A stretch of 64,000 nucleotides of DNA from Pseudonocardia sp. HH130630-07 (GCF_001698125.1 NZ_CP013854.1:2542001-2606000); one strand, 5' to 3'; positions 1 through 8,595 are shown, counted from the stretch's first letter. The notes: generated from the sequence alone by a model not told the origin. Translations and numbers: made by a program.

Positions 1-703
1 GCGTGACGATCCCGTTCGCCAGCCCGCCGCCGCCCAGGGTGCTCAGCGGCTGGCCGGGCTGGGGCGCGGACGACAGCATCAGCACCCGCACCGGGGCCGT
101 ACCGGGGGCGGGTGCGGCCGCCTCGACCGCTGAACGGATCTCCGCGACCAGCTCCGCGCCCCGCTCGGGGACCCCGAACACCCGCGCCGCCCGCTCGACG
201 AAGGCGTAGGTGTCGTCGATCCCGGTGACCGGCGCCGGGGCGTCGTCGCAGGCCACGAGGCTCGCAGCGCCCGCGTCGCGGAGCCGCTGCACCGTCGGGG
301 TCCCGTCGAAACCGCCGAAGCTGTAGGCGGAGATCCCGACCACGAGATCGGGCTCGGCGGCGATGACGGCCTCCGCGTTGCCCTGCCCGGGATCGAGGAC
401 CGGGATGCGGTCGAGCGCAGTGCGCCGCGGCCCGGTGAAGGCGTCGAGGAAGTCGGGTGCGGCGGTCCCGACGATCCGGTCGCCCACCCCGAGCCGTTCC
501 AGCACCGCGGCCGCGCCGCCGTCCATGGTCACGACCCGCTGCGGCGGCCCGGCGAGCTCCGGGGCCGGCGGGCAGGCGGGTGCGGCGGCGTGGCCGGCAC
601 CGTCGTCCGCATCCCCGCCCGCACCCCCGCCCGCACAGCCGGTGAGTGCCAGCACCGCCAGTACGGCCACCGCCACCACCGTGATCCGTCCGTGTCGTCG
701 CAC
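1..703 (-). CDS. ABC transporter substrate-binding lipoprotein, metal-chelate type (3' end cut off)
   Basis: Reads from a GTG at 703-701 with GGGAGAGG just upstream and stays open to the window edge, so the C-terminus is missing. The N-terminus is a lipoprotein signal: basic start, a hydrophobic stretch, then a lipobox LTGC, followed by a Gly/Ala/Asp-rich linker. The body has the pattern of the FecB/BtuF class of periplasmic-binding proteins (RVVTMDGGAAAVLERLGVGDRIVG, a region of the form A-E-P-D-L-V-V-G). Such proteins capture iron-siderophore or cobalamin complexes outside the membrane for an ABC importer; permease and ATPase genes would lie beyond the left edge. Substrate cannot be decided from sequence. 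It is divergent from the S10 peptidase gene. Confidence 0.75.
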   Translation of the reverse strand, partial: MRRHGRITVVAVAVLAVLALTGCAGGGAGGDADDGAGHAAAPACPPAPELAGPPQRVVTMDGGAAAVLERLGVGDRIVGTAAPDFLDAFTGPRRTALDRIPVLDPGQGNAEAVIAAEPDLVVGISAYSFGGFDGTPTVQRLRDAGAASLVACDDAPAPVTGIDDTYAFVERAARVFGVPERGAELVAEIRSAVEAAAPAPGTAPVRVLMLSSAPQPGQPLSTLGGGGLANGIVT

Positions 704-815
704 CGCGCACCTCTCCCGTCCGGTTGCCGTCCGGTGCTCCAGTCGTCGCCCGGCGGGTGGCGGTTCCGCGGATCGGATGTGACGTGCGCCCGGCCGGATC
801 GGCGCGGGGGCTTGA

Positions 816-834
816 CCGTGCCGCGACGGCACGG
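816..834. promoter_or_regulatory. Inverted repeat in divergent promoter region
   Basis: CCGTGCC-GCGAC-GGCACGG, a perfect 7-bp dyad with a 5-bp centre, overlapping a TTGACC hexamer at 813-818 in the gap between the binding-protein gene and the peptidase gene. It could be an operator; no regulator is assigned. Confidence 0.3.
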
Positions 835-878
835 CGTCTGATCGGTGGAGCACCCGAACCGAGAAGGAGCAGACCTCG

Positions 879-2387
879 ATGAACGCCTCCGGTACCCCCG
901 ACGCGACCGAGCCCGCCGCCGGTGCGACCCACCGGCCGCCCGCCGGGGCCTCGACGACCGCCGTCTGGAACGGGATCGGCTACCGGGCCACCGCCGGTTG
1001 GGAGGTCCTGCGCACGAAGGAGAAGCCGACGGCGGAGATCTTCTCGGTCTCCTACGTCGCGCAGGGCGCCACCGGGACCGGTCCGGCCGACCGGCCGGTC
1101 ACCTTCGTCTTCAACGGCGGCCCCGGAGCCTCGTCGGCGTACCTGCACGTCGGGGCGGCCGGCCCGGAGCGCGTCGACCTGAACGACGACGGGACCGTGC
1201 GGCCCGCCCCGGCCCGGCTGGTGCACAACGAGGAGTCCTGGCTCGCGTTCACCGACCTCGTGTTCGTCGACCCGGTCGGCACCGGGTTCAGCCGGATGAT
1301 CGAGACCGGGAAGGACGACGACGCTCCCGATCCGCACGCCTACTTCGGCACGGACCGCGACCTGCAGTCGTTGTGCGAGTTCATCGGCCGCTGGCTCACC
1401 GCGAACGACCGCTGGGGATCGCCGCTGTTCCTCGCCGGGGAGAGCTACGGCGGCTACCGCGTCGGCCGGCTGACCCGGATGCTGCAGGAGACCGCCGGGA
1501 TCAGCCTGAACGGCTCGATCCTGCTGTCCCCCGCGCTGGAGTTCGGCGGGATCGCCGCGATCGCCGGGCTGACCTGGGGCGACTACGAGGTCCTCCCGTG
1601 GGTCGACGTGCTGCCGACGATGGCGCTCGCCGCCGCGCACCACGGCCGGTCCTGCGCGTTCGCGCCGGGCACACCGGGTGCGGAGATCCGGCGGGCGGCC
1701 GAGGAGTTCGCCACCGGCGACCTGGCCGTGTACCTCGTCCGCGGGGCCGCGATGCCGGACGCGGAGCGGGAGCGGGTGGCCGGGCGGCTCGCGGACCTCA
1801 TCGGCCTGTCCCCCGAGGTCGTGGCCCGTGCGGAGGGCCGGATCCGGGTGATCGAGTTCGTCCGTGAGCTGCTGCGCGACGAGCGGACGGCGATCGGCAT
1901 GTACGACGCGACCGTCACCACGACCGACCCGTTCCCGGACCGGCCGCTGTTCATGGGCAGCGACCCGACGCTGATGGGGACGGCCTCGACGTTCACCACG
2001 GCCGTCAACCGCAGGCTGCGCTCGGACATCGGGGTCGAGACCGACCGCGAGTACAAGCTGATCGACCTGGAGGTCGTCGGCGCCTGGAAGAACGACACCC
2101 CGGGCAACTACAACCAGCCGATCCCGGGGGCGACCGACGACTTCCGGCAGGGACTGGCGCTCAACCCGCACCTGCGGGCGTTCATCACCCACGGCCACCA
2201 CGACCTCGTGACGCCCTACTACACGACCAACCGGCTGCGGAACCTCATGCGGCTGGACCCGGCCACGGCCGACCGGCTCACGGTGCGGCACTTCGACGGC
2301 GGTCACATGTTCTACACCTGGAAGGAGAGCCGCCGGGAACTCACCGCGGCCCTCGCCGAGTTCGTGGCGGAGGCCGTGCGGCGCTGA
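879..2387 (+). CDS. S10 family serine carboxypeptidase-like peptidase
   Basis: 502 residues. Start ATG is preceded by GAGAAGGAG. Family hallmarks are in order: FNGGPGASS near residue 78 (oxyanion loop), GESYGGYR with the nucleophile Ser189, Asp442 in HGHHDLVTPY and His476 in FDGGHMFY, giving a complete Ser-Asp-His triad. No signal peptide is seen, so it is probably cytoplasmic, as for many bacterial S10 homologues. S10 enzymes release C-terminal residues from peptides. The gene stands alone: divergent from the lipoprotein gene and closed by a strong hairpin. Confidence 0.88.
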   Translation: MNASGTPDATEPAAGATHRPPAGASTTAVWNGIGYRATAGWEVLRTKEKPTAEIFSVSYVAQGATGTGPADRPVTFVFNGGPGASSAYLHVGAAGPERVDLNDDGTVRPAPARLVHNEESWLAFTDLVFVDPVGTGFSRMIETGKDDDAPDPHAYFGTDRDLQSLCEFIGRWLTANDRWGSPLFLAGESYGGYRVGRLTRMLQETAGISLNGSILLSPALEFGGIAAIAGLTWGDYEVLPWVDVLPTMALAAAHHGRSCAFAPGTPGAEIRRAAEEFATGDLAVYLVRGAAMPDAERERVAGRLADLIGLSPEVVARAEGRIRVIEFVRELLRDERTAIGMYDATVTTTDPFPDRPLFMGSDPTLMGTASTFTTAVNRRLRSDIGVETDREYKLIDLEVVGAWKNDTPGNYNQPIPGATDDFRQGLALNPHLRAFITHGHHDLVTPYYTTNRLRNLMRLDPATADRLTVRHFDGGHMFYTWKESRRELTAALAEFVAEAVRR

Positions 2388-2438
2388 GCGAACGGCCTGT
2401 GGCCGGCGACCGGCGGTAGCCGGGACGCGCTCACCGGT

Positions 2439-2496
2439 AGGACGGGCGGGCGGTGCAGATCCGGATGGGGATCCGGGGTCACCGCCCGCCCGTCCT
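2439..2496 (+). terminator. Terminator hairpin after the S10 peptidase
   Basis: A perfect 17-bp stem (arms 2439-2455 and 2480-2496) with a 24-nt loop that itself repeats ATCCGG. It starts 51 nt after the stop codon. There is no U-tract, as is usual in high-GC actinomycetes. Confidence 0.7.
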
Positions 2497-2546
2497 GTCG
2501 TGCCGCGGTCTGGGCGATGGGGCCCGAAAAGGTGAGTAACCATACG

Positions 2547-2631
2547 GAAAGTAATAAACACGCTCGATCGTGTCGTCCGTTTGAATGCCGGGTTCGCGCC
2601 GGATACGTTCTCCGCAGCCGGCGCGGGCTCC
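2547..2631 (+). promoter_or_regulatory. Conserved promoter/leader of chaplin-like gene A
   Basis: This AT-richer stretch shares two blocks with the region before the next gene: GAAAGTAAT (2547) and a 31-nt block starting at GATAC (2602) and ending CCGGCG-n-GGGCTCCC. GATAC lies 100 nt before the start codon here and 102 nt before it in gene B. Shared blocks at shared spacing suggest a common promoter and leader, duplicated with the gene. Confidence 0.5.
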
Positions 2632-2701
2632 CCCTTTTTTTGGTCAGCGTGCCGGTAGGTGCCGGGGCCGAAACGGTCCCGAACTCATCAGGAGAAGAAC
2701 T

Positions 2702-3037
2702 GTGCTGAAGAAGAAGGCCGGCATCATCGCCGCGACGTCCGTCGCGGGCCTGCTCGCGCTGTCCCCGCTGGCGTTCGCCGGCAGCGACATCGACAAGGAC
2801 GCCAAGGGCCTGGTCGCGGGTGCGAACGGGAACAACGCGCAGGTGCCGGTCGAGGTCTGCAACAACGACGTCCCGGTGAACGTCCTGGGTGTCCAGGTGC
2901 CGGTCGAGGACGCGGCGGCCGCCAACGGCCTCACCGCCGGTGCCGTCGACGGCAAGGCGAAGTCGGGCGACTCGGTCACCGACCAGTCCGACAGCTGCGG
3001 CCAGGAGGCCGGCGCGGGCGACGCCATCGGCGGCTGA
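2702..3037 (+). CDS. Small secreted chaplin-like protein A
   Basis: 111 residues from a GTG preceded by CAGGAGAAGAACT. Sec signal peptide: MLKKK, a hydrophobic core, then cleavage after AFA. The mature part has two Cys and a hydrophobic segment built from repeated VPV elements (VPVEVCNNDVPVNVLG). This recalls the PV-rich beta-forming domain of chaplins, though the exact chaplin consensus is not matched. The C-terminus (SGDSVTDQSD, CGQ, GAGD) is nearly identical to the next gene's. Probable role: surface-active or cell-wall protein; the family assignment is inferred. It forms a tandem paralogue pair, each copy with its own promoter and terminator. Confidence 0.72.
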   Translation: MLKKKAGIIAATSVAGLLALSPLAFAGSDIDKDAKGLVAGANGNNAQVPVEVCNNDVPVNVLGVQVPVEDAAAANGLTAGAVDGKAKSGDSVTDQSDSCGQEAGAGDAIGG

Positions 3038-3051
3038 TCCTCCGCTGATCG

Positions 3052-3091
3052 CGCGCGCACCCGGAGTCCTGCGCGACCCCGGGTGCGCGCG
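3052..3091 (+). terminator. Terminator between the chaplin-like paralogues
   Basis: A 13-bp stem (3052-3064 with 3079-3091) and a 14-nt loop, starting 14 nt after the stop codon. It separates the two paralogues into single-gene transcripts. Confidence 0.65.
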
Positions 3092-3180
3092 GCGCGGAGG
3101 TGACCCTCCGTGGTCCGCGACCCGGACACCGACCCGATCGAACTCGTTCGGATCGACCCGATCGTGGACCGTGCAAAACA

Positions 3181-3269
3181 GAAAGTAATTCCGACCCCAC
3201 GATGGTGTCGGACTAATTGTGTCGGGCCACGGGTACCGATACATTTCCGTCATCCGGCGTGGGCTCCCG
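3181..3269 (+). promoter_or_regulatory. Conserved promoter/leader of chaplin-like gene B
   Basis: Counterpart of the block upstream of gene A: GAAAGTAAT at 3181, then GATAC at 3238 followed by CCGGCGTGGGCTCCC. Further down, GCCGGCAGGTACCGAG matches GCCGGTAGGTGCCGGG of gene A, and the ribosome binding region CAGGAGAAGAACTGTG is identical. Confidence 0.5.
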
Positions 3270-3339
3270 CTCTCTGTCATCGCGCCGGCAGGTACCGAGC
3301 CGTCTTCGCACGGACTCGAGACTCACCAGGAGAAGAACT

Positions 3340-3729
3340 GTGCTGAAGAAGGCCGGAATCATCGTCGCGGCGTCCGCTGCGTCCCTGCTCGCCGTCTCCC
3401 CGCTGGCGTTCGCCGGCGACTACGCCGCCGAGAAGACCAGCGACGGCAAGCACCACGGGCACGACGGCGGCGAGATCGACAAGGACGCCAAGGGCCTCAT
3501 CTCGGGTCTGAACGGCAACAACATCAACGTGCCGATCCAGGTCTGCAACAACAACATCCCGGTCAACGTCCTGGGCGCGCAGGTTCCGGTCGAGGACGCC
3601 TCGCTGCTCAACGGCGTGACCGGTGCGCTCGGCGTGCTGGGCGACGCCAAGGCCAAGTCCGGCGACTCGGTCACCGACCAGTCCGACAACTGCGGCCAGG
3701 TCGCGGGCGCGGGCGACTCGATCGGCTGA
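3340..3729 (+). CDS. Small secreted chaplin-like protein B
   Basis: 129 residues from GTG with the same ribosome binding sequence as gene A. Signal peptide MLKKAGIIVAAS...LAFA, then an insert absent from gene A (residues about 27-45, His/Asp/Gly-rich, KHHGHDGG). After that come the shared IDKDAKGL, NGNN and VPIQVCNNNIPVNVLG segments and the shared C-terminus with the second Cys. The His-rich insert could bind metal, but this is only a compositional hint. Clearly a tandem duplicate of the upstream gene. Confidence 0.72.
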   Translation: MLKKAGIIVAASAASLLAVSPLAFAGDYAAEKTSDGKHHGHDGGEIDKDAKGLISGLNGNNINVPIQVCNNNIPVNVLGAQVPVEDASLLNGVTGALGVLGDAKAKSGDSVTDQSDNCGQVAGAGDSIG

Positions 3730-3748
3730 TCGCCCCCCTCGCACTGCT

Positions 3749-3785
3749 CCGATGCCCCCGCGACGCACCGTCGCGGGGGCATCGG
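3749..3785. terminator. Bidirectional terminator
   Basis: A perfect 16-bp stem (3749-3764 with 3770-3785) and a 5-nt loop, placed between convergent genes (chaplin-like B and the ChrB-like gene). It can serve both strands. Confidence 0.8.
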
Positions 3786-3799
3786 TGTGTCCGGGGCTC

Positions 3800-4351
3800 T
3801 CAGTCCCCGGGCGGGACGTCCTCGGCGACGCCCTCGGCCCGGTAGACGCCCGCGGTGAACTCCGCGAGCGCGGCCCGGCACCGCTCCAGCAGCCCGGCGG
3901 CGTCGGACCGGTGCTCGTCCGGGAAGAAGTCCCGGGCCGAGATGGTCTCCAGCCAGCCGGCGAGCCGGTCCAGGGCCTGCTCGTTCTCCTCCAGCTCGGC
4001 GAAGGAGAAGTTGTCCCGTTCGGTCTCCTTCGCCAGCTCGGCCAGCAGGGCCCGGCCGCGTTCGGTGAACTCGGCGTACTCCTTGGCGCGCTCGGCCCGG
4101 AACCGGTCCACGATCCCGTCCCCGGACCCGGCGTGGGCGCGCAGCGCGTAGGCGGTCCCGCCGTTCTCGCGCACGTGCGCGGCGAGGCCGTCGACGAACT
4201 CACGGTGCTCCGGGCCGTCCGGGAGCACCCAGGCGCCGTTCTGCAGCCCGACGGCGCCCGCGGCCCGCGCCCGTCGCCAGAGCGTCACCCGGGGGCTCGA
4301 CGGCGCCGCGGGCAGCTGCGCGAGCAGCAGGATCCAGCCCTCGGTCGGCAC
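3800..4351 (-). CDS. ChrB-like N-terminal domain protein
   Basis: 183 residues from a GTG at 4351; TAGCGT sits 7-8 nt upstream, so the message may be leaderless. The N-terminal half shows the ChrB pattern: WILLLAQLPAAPSSPR, then LWRRARAAGAVGLQNGAWVLP. The C-terminal half is a charged helical region containing NFSFAELEENEQALDRLAGW. ChrB proteins accompany chromate resistance loci as regulators or sensors. No chrA transporter is nearby, so a link to chromate is unproven and the gene may have another regulatory role. Confidence 0.65.
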   Translation of the reverse strand: MPTEGWILLLAQLPAAPSSPRVTLWRRARAAGAVGLQNGAWVLPDGPEHREFVDGLAAHVRENGGTAYALRAHAGSGDGIVDRFRAERAKEYAEFTERGRALLAELAKETERDNFSFAELEENEQALDRLAGWLETISARDFFPDEHRSDAAGLLERCRAALAEFTAGVYRAEGVAEDVPPGD

Positions 4352-4445
4352 CCCGGCGACGCTACGGCCCGGCCCCGCCCGGCGACAACGCCGAGTTCGT
4401 CGCCCAGCCGTGCGGTACCGGGCCGCGCCGGGCAGGCTGTCCGGC

Positions 4446-5408
4446 ATGTCGTCTCCCGTCGCCCGGCTCGGCCTGGGGCTCGCCGCGATCGCCCGGCCCG
4501 CGTACATCACCTCCGGCCGCGACACCGGTCTCGGTGACGACCGGGGCGTCGAGACGCTGCGCGCCCGCACCCACGAGCTCCTCGACGCCGGGTACGCCGC
4601 CGGCATCCGCTACCTCGACGTCGCCCGGTCCTACGGCCGGGGCGAGGAGTTCCTGGCCGGGTGGCTCGCCGCCCGCCCGGACGTCGACGACGTCGAGATC
4701 GGCTCGAAGTGGGGCTACCGCTACGTCGGTGCCTGGCGGACGGACGCCGAGCGGCACGAGGTGAAGGACCACTCGCTGGACGCGTTCACCGAGCAGTACG
4801 CACAGACCAGGGAGCTGCTCGGCGAGCGGCTGGGGATCTACCACGTGCACTCCGCGACCCTGGAGACCGGCGTGCTCTCCGACGCCAGGGTGCACCGCGC
4901 GCTCGCCCACCTGCGGGACGCCGGCCTGCGGGTCGGGATCTCCACCTCCGGTCCCGGCCAGGCCGACGCGATCCGGCGGGCGCTCGACGTCGTGGTCGAC
5001 GGGCAGCCCCTGTTCACCTCGTTCCAGTCGACCTGGAACCCGCTGGAGCCCTCGGCCGGACCGGCACTGGCCGACGCCGCGGACGCCGGGGCCCGGGTGA
5101 TCCTCAAGGAGGTCTTCGCCAACGGCCGGCTGGCCCCCGGCGGCGACGACGGCAGCGCGGGCGCCCGCTCGGCGGCCGCGATCGCCGATGCGACGGGTGT
5201 CCCGCTGGACTGGCTGGCGGTCGCCGCGGCACTCGCGAACCCCTGGCCCACGACGGTGCTGCTCGGGCCGGTGACGACGGCCCAGCTGGGGTCCAACGTG
5301 GCCGCGGCGGACCCGGAACCGCCCGCCGGTGCCGTCGCGGAACTGGCCGCGCTCGCCGAGGAGCCCGCGGCCTACTGGGAACGGCGGTCGGCACGGCCCT
5401 GGTCCTGA
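4446..5408 (+). CDS. Aldo/keto reductase
   Basis: 320 residues. The ATG at 4446 is favoured because CAGGCT lies 7 nt upstream (leaderless pattern) and the family begins here (MSSPVARLGLGLAAIARP). AKR (beta/alpha)8 features are present: catalytic Asp and Tyr in YLDVARSYG, Lys in EIGSKWGY, His in YHVHSAT, and the ISTSGPGQ strand. Such enzymes reduce aldehydes or ketones with NADPH in the cytoplasm. Substrate unknown. It is divergent from the ChrB-like gene, about 94 bp apart. Confidence 0.82.
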   Translation: MSSPVARLGLGLAAIARPAYITSGRDTGLGDDRGVETLRARTHELLDAGYAAGIRYLDVARSYGRGEEFLAGWLAARPDVDDVEIGSKWGYRYVGAWRTDAERHEVKDHSLDAFTEQYAQTRELLGERLGIYHVHSATLETGVLSDARVHRALAHLRDAGLRVGISTSGPGQADAIRRALDVVVDGQPLFTSFQSTWNPLEPSAGPALADAADAGARVILKEVFANGRLAPGGDDGSAGARSAAAIADATGVPLDWLAVAAALANPWPTTVLLGPVTTAQLGSNVAAADPEPPAGAVAELAALAEEPAAYWERRSARPWS

Positions 5409-5578
5409 CCGGACACCGCCCGACCGGGCGTTTCCCGTCGGACGGACGCTCGTTTACCTTCCAGTCACCTCACGGTCCGCGCTCCGACGAGTGCCCGTAG
5501 CCTCCTGCTTCCCGCAGGGCGGACGACCGGGGGTGTCCGTCCGCATCGGGGGGTCCGGTCGCGGAGGAGGAGGGGGCC

Positions 5579-6418
5579 ATGACCGCGCAGCACCGGCTGG
5601 AGCACCACCAGTCACGCAACGCCGACGAGGACCCGGTGACCGAGGTGATCCCGCGGGTCGGCGAGCAGTCCTCGGCGGCCACGCCGGCCCCGGTCGAGCC
5701 GTCACCGGAACCGGAGCCGCCGGCCGGGGCGCCGCACCTCGCGCTGCTGCGGCCGTCGGGCGTCGTCAAGGTCGCGGGCGGGATCACGGCGGTGCTGGTG
5801 CTCGCGCACTTCGCCGCCGCCGTCTACGGCATCGGGCGGCCGGGGTTCGAGATCCCGGCGGCGATCCGGCTCGGCAACGAGCTGAACGTCTCCACCTGGT
5901 TCAGCTCGGCCCTGCACCTGACGAACGCCGGTGTGCTGGCCCTGATCGCCGCGAACTCGGTGCGTCGGGAACGGTGGCGCTGGATCCTGCTGAGCCTGTC
6001 CTGCGCGGTCGTCGCGATGGACGAGACCGCGGCGAACCACGAGCAGATCGGCTGGATCATCCACACCACGTTCGGGACGAGCGGGTTCCTGACCTACGCC
6101 TGGATCATCCCGGCGGTCGCGCTGGTCGCCGTGGTGGCGCTGCTCTGCCTGCCGATGGTGCTGCGCCGCCCGGGCGGGTACGTCGTCGTGGCCGGTGCCG
6201 CGCTGTTCCTGTTCGGCTCGGTCGGCCTGGAGTCGATCGGTGGCGCGGTCTTCGAGCAGACCGGCGACGTGCACGCGTTCGGCTACAACGTGCTGGCTGG
6301 TGCCGAGGAGTCCTGCGAGATGGTCGGCCTGGTCGTCGCGCTCGCCGGGCTGCTCCGGATGGCCGGGGGCAGCGGCCTGCGGATCTCGGGGACCACGTTC
6401 GTCGACCGCTCGCGCTGA
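5579..6418 (+). CDS. Multi-pass membrane protein of unknown function
   Basis: 279 residues with a strong GGAGGAGG ribosome site. The first 60 residues are polar and Pro/Glu-rich (cytoplasmic tail). About six hydrophobic segments follow (near 62-84, 105-122, 131-147, 165-190, 197-213, 240-260). A polar patch AMDETAANHEQIGW sits at a membrane edge and could carry ligands or protons. I do not recognise the family. It sits alone between the aldo/keto reductase and a convergent Asp23 gene, with a terminator hairpin after it. Confidence 0.7.
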   Translation: MTAQHRLEHHQSRNADEDPVTEVIPRVGEQSSAATPAPVEPSPEPEPPAGAPHLALLRPSGVVKVAGGITAVLVLAHFAAAVYGIGRPGFEIPAAIRLGNELNVSTWFSSALHLTNAGVLALIAANSVRRERWRWILLSLSCAVVAMDETAANHEQIGWIIHTTFGTSGFLTYAWIIPAVALVAVVALLCLPMVLRRPGGYVVVAGAALFLFGSVGLESIGGAVFEQTGDVHAFGYNVLAGAEESCEMVGLVVALAGLLRMAGGSGLRISGTTFVDRSR

Positions 6419-6428
6419 CCCGCACCGA

Positions 6429-6467
6429 TCGCGTGGGCCCGGGGTCGCGCCCGCCGGGCCCACGCGA
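6429..6467. terminator. Terminator hairpin between convergent genes
   Basis: A perfect 14-bp stem (6429-6442 with 6454-6467) and an 11-nt loop, between the stops of the membrane protein gene and the Asp23 gene. Confidence 0.75.
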
Positions 6468-6471
6468 CGGC

Positions 6472-6945
6472 TCAGGAGACGCGGCCCGGGTTCTCGATCT
6501 TGCGGGGCGCCGGCTCGCGGGGCTCGGCGTCCTCCTCGGTCGGGAGGTGGACGTCGTCGACGGAGATGTTGACCTCGACGACCTCCAGGCCGGTCATCCG
6601 CTCCAGTGCGGTGATGACGTTGCGCCGCACGGCCTTCGCCAGGTCCGCGATGGACACGCCGTACTCGACGACGACGTTGATGTCGACGGCCGCCTGCTTC
6701 TCGCCCACCTCGACGGCGACGCCCTGCGAGGCGTTGGTCGTGCCGCCCGGGATGCGCTCGCGCAGCGCGCCGAACGCGCGGGCCGCTCCGCCGCCGAGGG
6801 CGTGGATGCCGTTCACCTCGCGTGCGGCGAGCCCGGCGATCTTCGACACGACGGTCTCGGCGATCCGGGTGCTGCCGAACTCGGACTGCAGCGCCGACGG
6901 GGCGGCGGGGCTGATGGGTGCCTTGGCCTCGGGGGTGGTGCTCAT
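6472..6945 (-). CDS. Asp23/Gls24 family envelope stress response protein
   Basis: 157 residues from ATG at 6945, with GGAGG upstream. The core of about residues 20-125 follows the Asp23 pattern: IAETVVSKIAGLAAREVNGI, VEVGEKQAAVDINVVVEYG, a segment reading AKAVRRNVITALERMTGLEV, and VEVNISVDDVHLP. Family members are cytoplasmic, often membrane-associated, and are induced by alkaline or cell-envelope stress. Molecular function is unclear. The C-terminal tail is Pro/Glu-rich and probably disordered. Confidence 0.88.
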   Translation of the reverse strand: MSTTPEAKAPISPAAPSALQSEFGSTRIAETVVSKIAGLAAREVNGIHALGGGAARAFGALRERIPGGTTNASQGVAVEVGEKQAAVDINVVVEYGVSIADLAKAVRRNVITALERMTGLEVVEVNISVDDVHLPTEEDAEPREPAPRKIENPGRVS

Positions 6946-7097
6946 GGGTGTGCCTCCACGCTCGATCGGGCGACCCGGGGTCGCCGGGTCGGATGCTCCG
7001 TGGCCGGACGCCCTGGCGTGGGCGTCGGCCGTCGGAAGTGGGACGCGTGCCGGGCCCGCAACCTCACGCACCGATCGACGTGACCGTCGTCACATGT

Positions 7098-7571
7098 CTA
7101 TCCGGGCGGGAGTCCGATGGTCCATCCGGTGACGTCGCGCATCGCCACCTGCCAGCACGCCGGCTCGGTGTAGTTCGGCGCCGCCGCGGCGGTGGGCACG
7201 ATGAGCGCGTCGGTGAAGTAGACCCACCGGATGTCCTCGACCGGGACCTCGCCGCCGGGATGCGCGTCGTCGCGCTCCTCGGCCATGTCGAAGAACATCG
7301 CCGCCATCGCCTCGGCGGACTCGTTGCGCTCGTGCCCGACGGTCAGGTGCCGCAGCTGGTCGCCGAGCCGGCGCAGCCACGTCGCAGGGTGCACGGCGTT
7401 GCCGAAGACGAGACCGGCCGGGGTGGCGACGGTCAGCGGGACGCTGTTGCGCTCGTCCCGGTAGGCGACCGACAGCACCGCCTGCAGGTAGCTCGGCGCG
7501 CTCAGCTCGGGGATGGTCACCACCCGGCGCGCGTCGGACATGTCGGCGGGACCGTCGGCGTTGACCGTCAT
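7098..7571 (-). CDS. Hypothetical protein
   Basis: 157 residues from the ATG at 7571 (GTG at 7577 is the alternative). The upstream sequence TAGCGT-CGGTGGGC-ATG again looks like a leaderless promoter. The protein is soluble, mixed alpha/beta, with no signal or membrane segment. Conspicuous features are VVTIPELSAPSYLQAVLSVA, a His/Glu/Asp-rich middle and a C-terminal WQVAMRDVTGWTIG. I do not recognise the family. Confidence 0.6.
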   Translation of the reverse strand: MTVNADGPADMSDARRVVTIPELSAPSYLQAVLSVAYRDERNSVPLTVATPAGLVFGNAVHPATWLRRLGDQLRHLTVGHERNESAEAMAAMFFDMAEERDDAHPGGEVPVEDIRWVYFTDALIVPTAAAAPNYTEPACWQVAMRDVTGWTIGLPPG

Positions 7572-7640
7572 GCCCACCGACGCTAACGGGGTGTCCGCAA
7601 CTCCGGACAGGTCCGCGTCGACCTGACGATAACGTCCGAA

Positions 7641-7662
7641 CGGCGGATCCGGAGTACCGCCG
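7641..7662 (-). terminator. Weak hairpin after the methyltransferase gene
   Basis: CGGCGG and CCGCCG arms around a 10-nt loop, a few bases past the stop of the minus-strand methyltransferase gene. The short stem makes this a tentative call. Confidence 0.3.
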
Positions 7663-7668
7663 GGTGGC

Positions 7669-8476
7669 TCAGTCCCGCGAGGACCAGGACGGGAGGTCGG
7701 ACTCCGGGCAGCGCTGCGCGGGGACCGCCGGGGCCCGGCCGCCGGTGCGGGACGCGGTGATCACGTCGAACCGCACCCGGCCCGCGCCGTCGTGCGGCGT
7801 GACCGTGTAGCCCCGCTCGTGGGCCGCCGCCCGCAACGCCGCGTGCGCCCTCCGCGCTCCCGGCCTGCCCGAAGTCGGTGCGGCGGTGGTACGCCAGCAG
7901 CGTCCCGCCGGGCCGCAGCCGGTCCAGCAGCGTGGCCACGCCGGTCCGCAGGGTGGTGGGCTCCCAGTAGTAGAGGACGTCGCTGCAGACGATCAGGTCG
8001 AACGTGCCGACCGGCATCTCGTGCGGCAGCGTGCGCCGGCCGAACACGGCGGCCGGGACCCGGACCCCGGCCCGGGAGACGGCGGCGTCGCACATGTCGA
8101 CCCCGAGCAGGATGTCGGCGTGGCGCACCAGCCGGGCGGCGAGCGCGCCCTCGCCGCAGCCGACCTCCAGCGCCCGGTCGAACCGGCGCCCGGCGAGCGT
8201 GTCCATCACCGTGGCGTACTTCTGCTGCTCGTAGGCGTCCGCGCCGATGGCGTACGGGGCGGGCCGGTCGAGGAGCCGGTCCTGCGCCCGGCGGCCCCAG
8301 CCCGGCTGCCAGATCCAGGTCAGCCGCCGCCACCGCGGATCGGCCTCGCGACGGCCGAGCAACGCCATCCGGCGCACCGGCGCGGCGACCGCCCTGGCCC
8401 CGCCGCCGAGCGTCAGGCGCGCGGCGCGGCGGGCGAGCCCGGCCGGTGACGGGCGGGACGACAGGCGCTCGACCAT
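7669..8476 (-). pseudogene. NodS-like SAM-dependent methyltransferase, frameshifted
   Basis: From ATG at 8476 the frame encodes a class I methyltransferase: an N-terminal segment, YAIGADAYEQQKYATVMDTL, motif I ALEVGCGEGALAARL, GVDMCDAA, then FDLIVCSDVLYYWEP and LRPGGTLLAYHRRTDF. After FGQAG the frame loses sense. A different frame continues plausibly (HAALRAAAHERGYTV, VRFDVITASR, PSWSSRD) to a TGA at 7669. Removing one G near 7855-7863 joins the two. The gene is therefore broken by a +1 change, or the sequence has an error there. IS copy 1 lies about 120 bp upstream and separates it from the gene at 9537-9860. Confidence 0.7.
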
Positions 8477-8595
8477 CGGGCCACTCCGGAGATCAGGGGG
8501 CGTGCGGGTACGCCCCGTGTGTCGCCCGGGACCCGGTGTGCCGTTACGGCATCGGGCGGAGCAACCCCCGATGCGGTGATCGTGTGCGCCACCTA

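Noticed and set aside
3800..4351. A chromate resistance locus
   Set aside because: Only a ChrB-like domain is present; there is no ChrA transporter nearby.
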